This document shows, piece after piece, positions 34,165 to 43,414 of a DNA stretch of 64,000 bases. The notes beneath the pieces are model-generated. The model worked only from the letters and a program-made list of their open reading frames with translations, was not told the DNA's origin and ran no database searches. Source of the DNA: M30B19 sp041741535 (GTDB lineage Bacteria; Planctomycetota; Planctomycetia; Pirellulales; Pirellulaceae); NCBI GenBank assembly GCA_041741535.1, contig JBGSJV010000132.1, positions 9,883-73,882 of the forward strand. Reading direction: 5' to 3'. Each line of letters begins with the position of its first letter. Positions within the stretch are counted from its first letter, which is position 1. The position numbers and the translations under genes were made by a program.

Positions 34165-37100
34165 ATGGAAGTATTAGAAAAGTCGTTTGATGCGGTTTCC
34201 GGTTTTTTTAGTGGATTGCTGCGTGGATTTGAGAAGGGCGTGACCGCCGTTTTTGGGTCATCCAATGCCCGGACACTTAAAAAATATCAGGGGCGTGTCG
34301 AGGCGATCAATCAGTTGGAGAGCCGGTTTGCCTCGATGAGCAACGAGGAACTAATGGGGCAAACCCAGCGATTCAAGGACCGCTTGGCGGCCGGGGAGAT
34401 GTTGGACGATCTATTGCCCGAAGCCTTTGCCGTTTGCCGCGAAGGTGGAAAACGCTTTATCGGGTTGCGACATTACGACGTGCAGTTGATCGGCGGCATG
34501 GTCTTGCACGGTGGGAACGTCGCGGAAATGGTCACCGGTGAAGGCAAAACGTTGGTTGCCACATTGCCGGCCTATTTGAACGCGTTGACGGGCAAGGGAG
34601 TCCATATCGTGACGGTCAACGATTATTTGGCTCGTCGCGATATGGAATGGATGGCCCCGTTGTACATGGGGTTGGGGCTTACTGTTGGTGCAATCCAATC
34701 GGACATGCGTGTCGCGGATCGACAGATGTCCTACGATTGCGACATCACGTATGGAACCAACAACGAGTTTGGCTTTGATTATCTGCGTGACAACATGCGT
34801 CTCGCGGCACGTGGGGACCATCGCTTCCCGCGTGAAATGCAGCAATGCCAAGGTCCGCTTCACTACGCGATCATCGACGAAGTGGACAATATTTTGATCG
34901 ACGAGGCCCGTACGCCGTTGATCATTTCGGGGCCTGCGCACCAGGAACGACGGTTCTATCAAGAGGCTAATCGCATCGCCCAAACACTGAAAAAGGGGGT
35001 GCATTTCAATATCAACGAAAAAGATCATGCCGTGACCCTGACCGACGAGGGTGTCCGCGAGGCAGAACGCTTGGCGGGAGTTGAGTCGTTCTACACGGCC
35101 GGCAACATGGAATGGCCGCATCTGATCGATAATGCGTTGAAGGCGAATTATCTTTACAAGAACGACGTCAATTACGTCGTCAAAGACAACGGCGTCGTGA
35201 TTGTGGACGAGTTCACAGGCCGGTTGATGGAAGGGCGCCAATGGAGCGATGGCTTGCATCAAGCTGTCGAGGCCAAAGAAGGGGTCCGAATCAAGGAAGA
35301 AACTCAAACCTTAGCGACGATCACGCTGCAGAACTATTTCAAATTGTATGAAAAACTCAGCGGCATGACCGGAACCGCACTGACCGAAGCACCGGAGTTT
35401 TGGAAGATTTACAAGTTGGACGTGGTTGCGATTCCAACCAACCGGCCAATGAAGCGGATCGAGAAAGTCGATCTGATTTATGCGACGGAACAGGGCAAAT
35501 GGAAAGCCGTTGCCGAAGAGGTTGAGGCGATGTATCGCCATGATTTTGTCGAGACGAACCAAGGGCACCGCTACCTAGGGAAGATCACTGCCGAAGATGA
35601 CAAGTCGGTGACGATTTTGTCCGAGGGCAAGCCGCAGTCCTTTGAACGCCGAGTCCTGACGCGAGTCCAAAAGAAGAATCGTCCCCTGCTCATCGGCACC
35701 AACTCGATCGAAAAAAGCGAGTTGCTGAGCAGCCACTTGCAGCGTCGAAACATTCCTCACGAAGTCTTGAACGCCAAGAACCACCGACGCGAGGCGGAAA
35801 TTATTGCCCAAGCGGGTCGGATCGGTGCGATCACGATCGCCACCAATATGGCCGGTCGCGGTACTGACATTGTTTTGGGCGGGAATCCCGAGAACATGGC
35901 TTGGGCCCAATTGCAAGACAAGTATCGCACTCGATTGGACGTGCCGCGCGACGAATGGAACGCGTTGGTCGAAGAAATTGCTAGAACCGAAAAAATGAAG
36001 GAAGAGGGCGAGATCGTCAAGCAGATGGGTGGGCTGTGCGTGATCGGAACGGAACGCAACGATGCCCGCCGAATCGACTTGCAGTTGCGTGGTCGCTGCG
36101 GCCGACAGGGGGATCCCGGCGACAGTCAGTTTTTCCTGTCGTTGGAAGACGATCTGATGCGCATCTTCGGTGGCGCGTTTGTCCAACGGTTTTTGGGTAG
36201 TTCGCTCGGCGAAGATGCCCTGCAAAGCAAGATGTTGTGCCGTCGCTTGGATGCGGCTCAGAAAAAACGCGAGGAGATGCACTTCGAGGCTCGCAAGAAC
36301 TTGCTTGAATATGACGAAGTGATGGACGAGCAACGCAAGCGAGTTTACCGCTATCGGCAACAAGTCTTGAATGGAGTCAATTGTCGCGATTTGATTCTGA
36401 GCATGATTCAACAACAGATCGAGTATCGGTTGGAACAATGTCTGGAGTCGCGGTTTGGTTGCGACATGTTTGCGGCTTACGCCAGTTCTGAATTGCGGAT
36501 GGGCAAGCCCTTGGAAGGCCGAGAATTCCGTGGCATGGAGTACGAAGCGGCACTGGATCATGCCCTGGATCAAGCGGTGCGAGTTTTGGAAACGGATTTG
36601 TTGGCGTCCATCGACGAAAACCTGCCGGATGGTGATGAAGACGCCCATCTGGACTGGAATTGGAACGCAATGGCCAACGTGTTGAAGAGCCGTTGGAAAA
36701 TCGACACCAACGAACGCGAGTTGCAAAAAATTGGACGCGAGAACTTGGCCGAGGTGATGTTGGAGCGCGGGAAGGCCGCCATCAACAAGACCGACCTCCG
36801 TGAGGGCGCCGCGATGCTGAACCCAGATTATGGTCGCCAAGTCGGCGTGCGGTGGCTCAAAGACAAATTTGGCGTGCTGTTGGACTTGGATGAAGTCAGT
36901 CGCATGGATCCCGCAAAGATCGTGGCGCGAGCGACCGAGGAAGCTTGTCGCCGATACGATCAAAAGGAAGCGACCTACCCACTGATCGCCGCGATGACGC
37001 GATTTGCCAAAGATGAGACCGGTCTCTTGGATCGCGAAGCGTTGATGGAATGGGCTGGGCGGCGATTTAACGCGTCTTTAAACGTCGAGCAAATTACCGG

Positions 37101-37860
37101 TCTGCAGCGCGGCGAAATCTTCCAGTTTCTGATGACTCACAGTTTGGAGTCGCAGAAAAAAGGGCAAGGAATCGAAGAGCAGTTGGCCAGTCGCCTTCAG
37201 GGTCTCAAGATCGAGACGGTGAAGATGATCGGAGATCTGGACTCGGAGCTGGTCCAGTTGACTCAATGGTTGAGCGACAAGATCGGTTCGAACCTGGACG
37301 CTGAAGAACTGCGGGGCATGAATCCGGAACGGGTCAAACAACAATTCAATACCTGGGTCCAAGATCGTTTTCATCCAGAGATGCGGCGGATGGAACGAAT
37401 GGTCTTGTTGGAGATCGTTGATTCGGCTTGGAAAGATCACTTGTCGGCCATGGATCACTTGCGCTCGGCAGTCGGACAACGAGGTATGGCCGCGTTGGAT
37501 CCAAAAGTCGAATACAAACGAGAAGGCAAGGCCCTGTTTGACCGACTGTGGGATTCGATCGGCGAACGGGTGACCGACTTGGTCTTTCGCGTCGAGCATT
37601 TGAACGATCAATTCGTCAAGAACACGTTGGTGGATAATCGTCCGCGAACGGTCGAGATCAAGCGAGAAGTTGCTGAAGAATCGATGCCGATTGGCAAAGA
37701 AACTCTTCGCCAACAACAGGCGATTGAAGCGGCCCAACAAAACAACAGCGAAGCGAAACCACAGACGGTTCGTTCCCCGGGAGTTCGAGTTGGGCGTAAC
37801 GACCCTTGTCCCTGTGGCAGCGGCAAGAAACATAAAAACTGCTGCATGAAAAATGATTGA
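34165..37860 (+). CDS. secA: Preprotein translocase ATPase SecA, unusually large
   Basis: A 1231-aa motor for Sec protein export, against about 800-900 in most bacteria. Walker A is TGEGKTL near 124; IDEVDNILIDEARTPLI near 237 is the DEAD-like box. GTNNEFGFDYLRDNM, the GTGR-like AGRGTDIVLGG and RCGRQGDPG are intact. The C-terminus keeps the SecB/lipid zinc motif DPCPCGSGKKHKNCC. Extra sequence lies at about residues 459-505 in NBD2 and, much larger, about 240 residues between RYRQQVLNG (about 728) and DSAWKDHLSAMDHL (about 1083), inside the helical scaffold/wing region. The gene is coupled to waaA (A of TGA shared with ATG). Confidence 0.97.
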   Translation: MEVLEKSFDAVSGFFSGLLRGFEKGVTAVFGSSNARTLKKYQGRVEAINQLESRFASMSNEELMGQTQRFKDRLAAGEMLDDLLPEAFAVCREGGKRFIGLRHYDVQLIGGMVLHGGNVAEMVTGEGKTLVATLPAYLNALTGKGVHIVTVNDYLARRDMEWMAPLYMGLGLTVGAIQSDMRVADRQMSYDCDITYGTNNEFGFDYLRDNMRLAARGDHRFPREMQQCQGPLHYAIIDEVDNILIDEARTPLIISGPAHQERRFYQEANRIAQTLKKGVHFNINEKDHAVTLTDEGVREAERLAGVESFYTAGNMEWPHLIDNALKANYLYKNDVNYVVKDNGVVIVDEFTGRLMEGRQWSDGLHQAVEAKEGVRIKEETQTLATITLQNYFKLYEKLSGMTGTALTEAPEFWKIYKLDVVAIPTNRPMKRIEKVDLIYATEQGKWKAVAEEVEAMYRHDFVETNQGHRYLGKITAEDDKSVTILSEGKPQSFERRVLTRVQKKNRPLLIGTNSIEKSELLSSHLQRRNIPHEVLNAKNHRREAEIIAQAGRIGAITIATNMAGRGTDIVLGGNPENMAWAQLQDKYRTRLDVPRDEWNALVEEIARTEKMKEEGEIVKQMGGLCVIGTERNDARRIDLQLRGRCGRQGDPGDSQFFLSLEDDLMRIFGGAFVQRFLGSSLGEDALQSKMLCRRLDAAQKKREEMHFEARKNLLEYDEVMDEQRKRVYRYRQQVLNGVNCRDLILSMIQQQIEYRLEQCLESRFGCDMFAAYASSELRMGKPLEGREFRGMEYEAALDHALDQAVRVLETDLLASIDENLPDGDEDAHLDWNWNAMANVLKSRWKIDTNERELQKIGRENLAEVMLERGKAAINKTDLREGAAMLNPDYGRQVGVRWLKDKFGVLLDLDEVSRMDPAKIVARATEEACRRYDQKEATYPLIAAMTRFAKDETGLLDREALMEWAGRRFNASLNVEQITGLQRGEIFQFLMTHSLESQKKGQGIEEQLASRLQGLKIETVKMIGDLDSELVQLTQWLSDKIGSNLDAEELRGMNPERVKQQFNTWVQDRFHPEMRRMERMVLLEIVDSAWKDHLSAMDHLRSAVGQRGMAALDPKVEYKREGKALFDRLWDSIGERVTDLVFRVEHLNDQFVKNTLVDNRPRTVEIKREVAEESMPIGKETLRQQQAIEAAQQNNSEAKPQTVRSPGVRVGRNDPCPCGSGKKHKNCCMKND

Positions 37861-39182
37861 TGTGGGCTTCGCTGCTTAACACGATCTATCTGTTGGCGCT
37901 GCTGGTTTGGACACCGGTGGTCGTGTGGCAGCGTTGGATTCACGGCAAAACACGTGGCGGTTGGCGCGAGCGGCTGTTCGGGCCTCGGTTGGACGTGCGC
38001 TCCGCGGTTCCCGCTGGGCAATCTCGAGCGGTCGTATGGTTGCATGCGGTCAGCGTTGGCGAAGTGAATCTGTTGGCGACCTTGGTGCCTGCCCTTCAGG
38101 AGCGGTACCCCAACTATCAGTTCGCAATTTCGGCGACCACGGACGCTGGCTTGGCGCTTGCTCACCAGCGTTTTCCGAATGCGTGTGTGTTTCGTTTTCC
38201 GATGGATTTTTCGTGGGCGATGCGCAACGTGCTGCGGCAGTTACGTCCGACGGCCGTGGTGCTCGCAGAACTTGAAATTTGGCCGAATCTCTTGCGTCAA
38301 CTTCAGCGGGCTCAGGTTCCCGTTATCGTGGTTAACGGACGATTGAGCGGAAAAAGTTTTGCTCGTTATCGCTGGGTGCGCTGGTTGATGGCTCCGATCT
38401 TTCGCAGTCTTAGCTTGGTGTTGGCTCAAACCGAAGAATACCGCGCCAGGTTCTTGGCGTTGGGAGTTCCGAAGAAGCGCTGCCGCGTTGCCGGTTCGAT
38501 CAAGTTTGATTCGGCCCAATTGAATCGACAAAACCCGACGACGGAAGCCTTGCGCATGTGGGCGGGTATTTCAACGTCGGACCTAGTTTGGTTGGCGGGC
38601 AGCACTTCCGCGCCCGAAGAAGAGATTGTGTTGCAAGTTTTTCGAGATTTGCATGCCGAGTTCCCAGATTTGCGTTTGGCATTGGTGCCGCGCCATCGCG
38701 AGCGATTCGAGGACGTGGCAAAGATGTGCGCGCACAGCGAGTTGCGCGTTTGTCGGCGCAGTCAGACGGCGAATGGCACCATTGAGCCTTGGGATGTGTT
38801 GTTGGTTGATACCATTGGCGAGTTGTCGGCATGGTGGGGTGTGGCCGACATCGGATTTGTTGGCGGCAGCATGGGGGTCCGTGGGGGACAGAGCATGATC
38901 GAACCTGCTGGTTTTGGAGTGGCGATTTCGTTTGGTCCCAATACGTCCAACTTCCGGGATGTTGTTAGTTTGTTATTGGCTGCCGACGCAGCGGTGGTGG
39001 TGTCAAATGCCGAAGATCTGCGAAGCTTTGTTCGCCGTTGTTGCCAGGAGATAGCCTATCGTACAGAAATGGGCCAGCGAGCGCAGGACATTGCAAAATC
39101 ACAAACCGGCGCGACAGCACGAACGATCGAATTCATGGCACCTCTGTTGAGTCTTTCGCTGCGTGACGTGTCGAAAGAATAG
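37860..39182 (+). CDS. waaA: 3-deoxy-D-manno-octulosonic acid (KDO) transferase
   Basis: A 440-aa GT30 enzyme that transfers KDO to lipid A precursor at the inner membrane. The N-terminal anchor (NTIYLLALLVWTPVVVWQ) precedes KTRGGWRERLFG. Family motifs: WLHAVSVGEVNLL, with the catalytic-type Glu; LAELEIWPNLLRQ; AGSTSAPEEEIVLQVF; and GGSMGVRGGQSMIEPAGFG. The start at 37860 uses the A of the secA stop; a TTG one codon upstream is also possible. It indicates KDO-containing LPS, as in other Gram-negatives. Confidence 0.95.
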   Translation: MWASLLNTIYLLALLVWTPVVVWQRWIHGKTRGGWRERLFGPRLDVRSAVPAGQSRAVVWLHAVSVGEVNLLATLVPALQERYPNYQFAISATTDAGLALAHQRFPNACVFRFPMDFSWAMRNVLRQLRPTAVVLAELEIWPNLLRQLQRAQVPVIVVNGRLSGKSFARYRWVRWLMAPIFRSLSLVLAQTEEYRARFLALGVPKKRCRVAGSIKFDSAQLNRQNPTTEALRMWAGISTSDLVWLAGSTSAPEEEIVLQVFRDLHAEFPDLRLALVPRHRERFEDVAKMCAHSELRVCRRSQTANGTIEPWDVLLVDTIGELSAWWGVADIGFVGGSMGVRGGQSMIEPAGFGVAISFGPNTSNFRDVVSLLLAADAAVVVSNAEDLRSFVRRCCQEIAYRTEMGQRAQDIAKSQTGATARTIEFMAPLLSLSLRDVSKE

Positions 39183-39214
39183 GGTATTGCGGTTAACGAT
39201 GCACAAGTTTGGGG

Positions 39215-39658
39215 TCAATTCTGCAGTCGTTTCATTTTGGCTTTGATGTCTTCGACCGACGTTCGCAAGCGGTCGATGGACGCTTCCGTCGGAATGCCAT
39301 CTTGATCACAGGGAATATCTTTGGCGGTGGTCTCAAAGGACTCGTTACCGTATTCGACGGCGATCTGAAAGTCAGCTTCCCATCCATCCGATTCCGAATT
39401 GTTAGGGCGAATGTCTCCGATTTTCTTGATGGAGACTTGGCTCTTGTTGAGCAGCCAACCGGTGCCATCATGCAAACCATTGATGATGTAGTTGATTGCT
39501 GAAGGGATTCCCAGCCATCCGGTCGGCGCTGGGGTGGCACTTGGGGTGGCGCTCCCATTCGAATCGCCGCAACCAACCAATGCCACACAGCTTCCACCGA
39601 GACAAGCAGCCAAAGCCAAGGACCAACCAAACAACATTGGATTAGATTTCTTTTTCAT
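39215..39658 (-). CDS. Small lipoprotein of unknown function
   Basis: A 147-aa protein. ATG 39658 (MKKKSNPMLFGWSLALAACL) follows GAGGGA; a GTG five codons upstream is less likely. The signal ends in lipobox ALVGC, followed by a Ser/Thr/Pro linker (SNGSATPSATPAPTG). The remainder is a small alpha/beta domain (WEADFQIAVEYGNESFETTA) with a charged C-terminal helix (SVEDIKAKMKRLQ). Domain not recognised. It is 11 bp behind the HAD gene on the same strand. Confidence 0.8.
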   Translation of the reverse strand: MKKKSNPMLFGWSLALAACLGGSCVALVGCGDSNGSATPSATPAPTGWLGIPSAINYIINGLHDGTGWLLNKSQVSIKKIGDIRPNNSESDGWEADFQIAVEYGNESFETTAKDIPCDQDGIPTEASIDRLRTSVEDIKAKMKRLQN

Positions 39659-39669
39659 TGGGAGATCCC

Positions 39670-40281
39670 TCACACAGGAATTCGACGGGGTTGATGAAAG
39701 TGGCGGATGTCGACATAGTCCATGCCCGCGGCGATAGCCGCTTGAATGCCAAGGTCCGAATCCTCATAGACCAGACATTCGGCGGGGGCTGCTTGGAGTC
39801 GGGCGGCGGCTTCCAGAAACACGTCCGGATGTGGCTTGTGGCGTTCGGTGTCTTCGGCGGTGACAACAACCGAGAATAGTTCCTGGACGTCAATTTGTTG
39901 CAACTGCAAGCGGATGATTTCACGAAATCCGCCGCTAGCGACCGCCATGGGGAGTTGCCCAAAGAAATGCCGTGCCACGCGGACAACGGCATCAATGGGT
40001 TCCAGGAGCGAAAGCATTGTCAAGAATTCTTCTTCCTTTTGAGCTGCCGCAACGGCAACATCCAGCGACTTGCCTTGCTCGTCAGCCAGGAGGCGAACGA
40101 TGCGATCGGACGGCATCCCACCCAGCGAATAAAAGCGGTCTTCTGGAAATTCGATGCCCCACCGATCCATGGTTCGACGCCAAGCCACATAGTGGACTGG
40201 CATGGAATCGGTCAGCGTTCCATCACAATCAAAAATCAGTGCTTGGTACGGTCGGCGGGGGAAAGCAGGGTGGTCGGTCAC
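39670..40281 (-). CDS. HAD-superfamily hydrolase (beta-phosphoglucomutase-like)
   Basis: A 203-aa protein if it starts at GTG 40281 (VTDHPAFPRRPYQALIFDCD); the frame is open to a GTG at 40479, adding 66 residues that look unlike the family. Motif I DCDGTLTDSMP carries the nucleophile D18 and D20. A helical cap with the LGGMPSDRIVRLL type of motif follows, then motif II VASGG, motif III Lys in HKPHPDVFLEAA, and motif IV YEDSDLGIQAA. It probably acts on sugar phosphates, either as phosphatase or mutase. The start is the main uncertainty. Confidence 0.85.
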   Translation of the reverse strand: MTDHPAFPRRPYQALIFDCDGTLTDSMPVHYVAWRRTMDRWGIEFPEDRFYSLGGMPSDRIVRLLADEQGKSLDVAVAAAQKEEEFLTMLSLLEPIDAVVRVARHFFGQLPMAVASGGFREIIRLQLQQIDVQELFSVVVTAEDTERHKPHPDVFLEAAARLQAAPAECLVYEDSDLGIQAAIAAGMDYVDIRHFHQPRRIPV

Positions 40282-40529
40282 AGCAATTACTTCTTCCGTC
40301 CGCTGGCAGTTCAACGGTTGCTCAAGTAGATCGGCAAAACGCACCGCTTGGCGAATGGGCCAAGGATGAATAAGGTACACGCAACGCGGGCGTTTTTGTT
40401 CTACCGTTCCGGATTCCACGCGAACAGGGGCGGGCGCTGCGGGACGCTCAAAATTTGGGCCGTCAGTATCAAGCGGCACGAATTGCGTGGGCCAGGTTCG
40501 TTTCTTATGGGACCCAAGGTTTCGACTTC

Positions 40530-41174
40530 ATGACGCCGACGCCTGCCTTCGATAACGGACCGGAAACGGAAGCTTCTGATTCAATTGGCTCGAAACCCAT
40601 GGATCCCTTCCTCGACGTGGATGTTGGGCCGGCCCTTTGGACCAATCTCGCGCCAACAGGCCAGCGCTATTGGCCGTTTATCGTGTTGTTGGCCCTTGGG
40701 CTGAGCGGGTTTTCTTATTACTGGCGAAATCACTGGGTCCCGTCCCAACCGTTGATTTGGCAAACCGGTGACGAGTCACAATTGCGCAAGGCGATGGACT
40801 CGGGACATCCCGTCTTGATTTGGTACGATCCGGTTCAAAATTCGGTGCCAATAGCCGCGCAAGCTAGTTCTGACAAACAGCCTGATGCGGCAGGATTAAC
40901 GACAAAGCGGGAACCGACGTCGATCACATTGGCCGAGGCCATCGCTGGATTGGATGTCCCGGACGTACGTCGAACGTTGCGGTTGCACTCGGCCGAGCTA
41001 TGGAAAGTAGATTTGCCGTTGGATTCTGCTTTAACCGAGCGTTTGAGGTTGGAAGCGAAGCATGACGAACCGGCTTTGATCTTGTGGCATGCTCGCCACA
41101 CTCCGCCGTTCAACTTGAGTCCGGCGGAGATCCAGCGGGATTTGATAGTGAACTGGCTTGAAACAACGAGATGA
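40530..41174 (+). CDS. Single-pass membrane protein of unknown function
   Basis: A 214-aa protein starting at ATG 40530 (MTPTPAFDNGPE); the frame is open to 40455. About 48 polar residues precede one transmembrane helix (WPFIVLLALGLSGFSYYW), and about 140 residues follow. That soluble part starts with a thioredoxin-like look (MDSGHPVLIWYDPVQ) but has no CxxC and no clear catalytic motif. It ends 4 bp before the larE-type gene, so it is probably co-transcribed with it. Function unknown. Confidence 0.72.
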   Translation: MTPTPAFDNGPETEASDSIGSKPMDPFLDVDVGPALWTNLAPTGQRYWPFIVLLALGLSGFSYYWRNHWVPSQPLIWQTGDESQLRKAMDSGHPVLIWYDPVQNSVPIAAQASSDKQPDAAGLTTKREPTSITLAEAIAGLDVPDVRRTLRLHSAELWKVDLPLDSALTERLRLEAKHDEPALILWHARHTPPFNLSPAEIQRDLIVNWLETTR

Positions 41175-41178
41175 TGCC

Positions 41179-42108
41179 ATGACCCTTGAGCCAATTTCCG
41201 AAAGTCATGATCCTGTGTTGCCAAGGATGGAACCTCCTAGCGGTCTTCCCATGGAGTTGGAGGGCAAGTGTCGGACGTTATGGCAGATCGTTCGTCGATA
41301 CGCGCAACCGATTGTGGCCTTTAGTGGCGGAGTCGATTCGTCTTTGGTTGCGGCCGTGTTGGCTCGGACTCATGACAAGCGTGTGTTGTTGGTCACGGCG
41401 GACAGTCCCAGTCTGTCTCAGCGACAACGTGAGACGGCGGACCGCGTCGCACGGGAGTTGAATCTTCCGCATCGCTGGTTGGAAACTCAAGAAGCGTCCG
41501 ATCCACTGTATCAACGCAATCATCGCGACCGCTGCTACTATTGCAAATCCCATTTGTACGCGGCCTTACGCGCGGTGGCTGCCGAATATCCTGCCGCCAC
41601 GATTCTAAGTGGTACCAACTACGATGACCTCAGTGATTACCGACCAGGGTTGCAAGCCGCCGCGGAGCAACAAGTGCAATCGCCTTTGGCGGAGGCTGGA
41701 TTTACCAAAGACGATGTTCGCGGGTTGGCTCGGGCTTTGCATTTGTCGGTCCACGATCTTCCGGCGGCTCCTTGTTTGGCCAGTCGTGTGGCGTACGGAG
41801 TTGAAGTAACACCAACGCGACTGCACCGAGTGGAGCAAGCGGAATCACTGCTGTGGCAAGCCGGCTTTTCCAATGTTCGCGTTCGAGTACTACCCGGTGA
41901 GATCGCGCGAATCGAAGTTCCCAAGTCGGAGGTCGGGCGGCTGACGGAGTGGATCGAGCAGGATTCGTCTGGGACCATTGTCCGGCAGTTTCGGGAACTC
42001 GGCTTTACCGACCTGAAAATCGCGACGGACGGATTCGTCTCCGGGAGCCTCAACGCCGCGACCCATTCGACAACCGCGGCCGCGTTGCCTAAGTTGCCTA
42101 TTCTGTGA
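41179..42108 (+). CDS. larE: LarE-type ATP-dependent sulfur transferase, three-cysteine form
   Basis: A 309-aa PP-loop protein. ATG 41179 is preferred to a TTG at 41158 inside the previous gene. The PP-loop is SGGVDSS at 49-55. Cys pairs C119 and C122 (DRCYYCKSH) and C199 (APCLASR) are the positions at which LarE proteins either bind a [4Fe-4S] cluster (three Cys) or use a single sacrificial Cys; this one has all three. LarE makes the nickel-pincer cofactor of lactate racemase together with LarB and LarC, none of which is in the window. A role in other sulfur insertion is therefore possible. Confidence 0.88.
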   Translation: MTLEPISESHDPVLPRMEPPSGLPMELEGKCRTLWQIVRRYAQPIVAFSGGVDSSLVAAVLARTHDKRVLLVTADSPSLSQRQRETADRVARELNLPHRWLETQEASDPLYQRNHRDRCYYCKSHLYAALRAVAAEYPAATILSGTNYDDLSDYRPGLQAAAEQQVQSPLAEAGFTKDDVRGLARALHLSVHDLPAAPCLASRVAYGVEVTPTRLHRVEQAESLLWQAGFSNVRVRVLPGEIARIEVPKSEVGRLTEWIEQDSSGTIVRQFRELGFTDLKIATDGFVSGSLNAATHSTTAAALPKLPIL

Positions 42109-42365
42109 ATTTCCTGAGAAACTTGTTCCATTTTGGGCAAGTTGGTCGTCGGATCAACGAATCCCACGCGGCAGAAAATGAAAAACTTGTTGCGAAAAAA
42201 CGACAATCCTCGACGGATTTCTCGTGGTGGTTTAAACTACGGTTCACGACCGTCGACCAAGGCGGGATCTGTTTGATGCAAAAGCGGCCAAATTAGTTTG
42301 GCTAGAGTGACGTCTTCGAGCAGATTGGCAAAGCGGCGACAAACGGACACAACTCGAGGGAAACG

Positions 42366-43385
42366 ATGTACGAAGATTACGAATTTGACGGCAGAGAGTC
42401 TGGCGCAAGTACCATAGTCGGTGTATTGATTCTGTGTTTGGTGATCTTGGGCGGGGCCTATGGATTGATCTATTACCTCCAAGGTGCTTTTGTCGGGCGC
42501 CAGTTCTTATCGGCGTTGTTGTCGCCGGTGGGATTGTTTTGGCTAATCTTTTTAATCGGTGCCATGACCGCCACGTTTACAAAGCAACGGTTTCTGGCGG
42601 CGCTGTTGTGGTTGTCGATGATTGCTTTGAGTTTGTTGGGCAACCGAACGATCGCGAACAATTTGGTTTCTGGACTCGAGGCGACCCACGAAAGCGTCGA
42701 GGTCGGAACGATGGAAGAAATGCAGTACGGTTTTGTGTTGGGTGGTGCCGCGAAGGTAGTCAAGAATCGGCAAATCGACTTGAACTCCGCTGGGGAACGA
42801 GTGACCGAGGCAATTCGGTTGTACAAGGCCGGCAAGATCAAGCACTTGGTGTTCACGGGTAGCCCGTTCTTGTATCAGGATGACGAGATCAAGTCAAAAA
42901 ACACGACCACCGTGGTAGGTCCAGCCGAACAAGACCAGGGTGCGGAAGTCCCCGCAGACGCGGCTGCGACCGAAACGAAAGAAGGCGAGGGAACCACCGA
43001 GCCGACGAAAGTTGAAACACCCGCGGAATTGGATCGATCGCTAAGTGCGTATGAAGATGCGATGCGAAACTTGATGACGGCCAATGGAGTCGTCGATACC
43101 GATTACACGTTTTTGGGTGGCCGATACACCCAAGAGGAAATGCAACGAATTGACGAGTTCTTGGCGGACAAGGCTCCGGGCAAGTTTGGCCTGATTACGT
43201 CCGCGTCACACATGTCCCGCGCGGTGACCTTGGCACACAAGCAAGGGCTGACTCTGATCTCGATTCCCGTTGATTTCCAATCGGGCCCCATTGATGAAGA
43301 TCCCATCTTCTTTATTCCTCGGGCCGAAGCCTTGTCTTCTTCTGGAGTCGCGATCAAGGAGTACATCAGCAGTTGGCTCCCATAG
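42366..43385 (+). CDS. DUF218 (ElyC/SanA/YdcF-family) membrane protein with acidic insertion
   Basis: A 339-aa protein. Three hydrophobic segments lie in the first 100 residues. The DUF218 core then begins with YGFVLGGAAKVVKN, continues through AIRLYKAGKIKHLVFTGS and ends with LITSASHMSRAVTLAHKQG. Residues about 176-224 interrupt this core with an acidic, Thr/Glu/Ala-rich low-complexity stretch. Members act in envelope or cell wall metabolism, for example ElyC in E. coli. GAGGGAAACG upstream supports the start. Followed after 29 bp by the protease gene, so likely an operon. Confidence 0.85.
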   Translation: MYEDYEFDGRESGASTIVGVLILCLVILGGAYGLIYYLQGAFVGRQFLSALLSPVGLFWLIFLIGAMTATFTKQRFLAALLWLSMIALSLLGNRTIANNLVSGLEATHESVEVGTMEEMQYGFVLGGAAKVVKNRQIDLNSAGERVTEAIRLYKAGKIKHLVFTGSPFLYQDDEIKSKNTTTVVGPAEQDQGAEVPADAAATETKEGEGTTEPTKVETPAELDRSLSAYEDAMRNLMTANGVVDTDYTFLGGRYTQEEMQRIDEFLADKAPGKFGLITSASHMSRAVTLAHKQGLTLISIPVDFQSGPIDEDPIFFIPRAEALSSSGVAIKEYISSWLP

Positions 43386-43414
43386 TTGACTTTTCTGTTA
43401 ATTGCAGCGTAGGA

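Noticed and set aside
35575..36963. Minus-strand open frame of 462 codons inside secA
   Set aside because: Antisense to conserved SecA sequence; no ribosome-binding site or family motif.
42105..42296. Short frame with GTG start overlapping the larE stop by 4 bp
   Set aside because: The overlap looks like coupling, but the 63-residue product has no domain, hydrophobic pattern or family resemblance.
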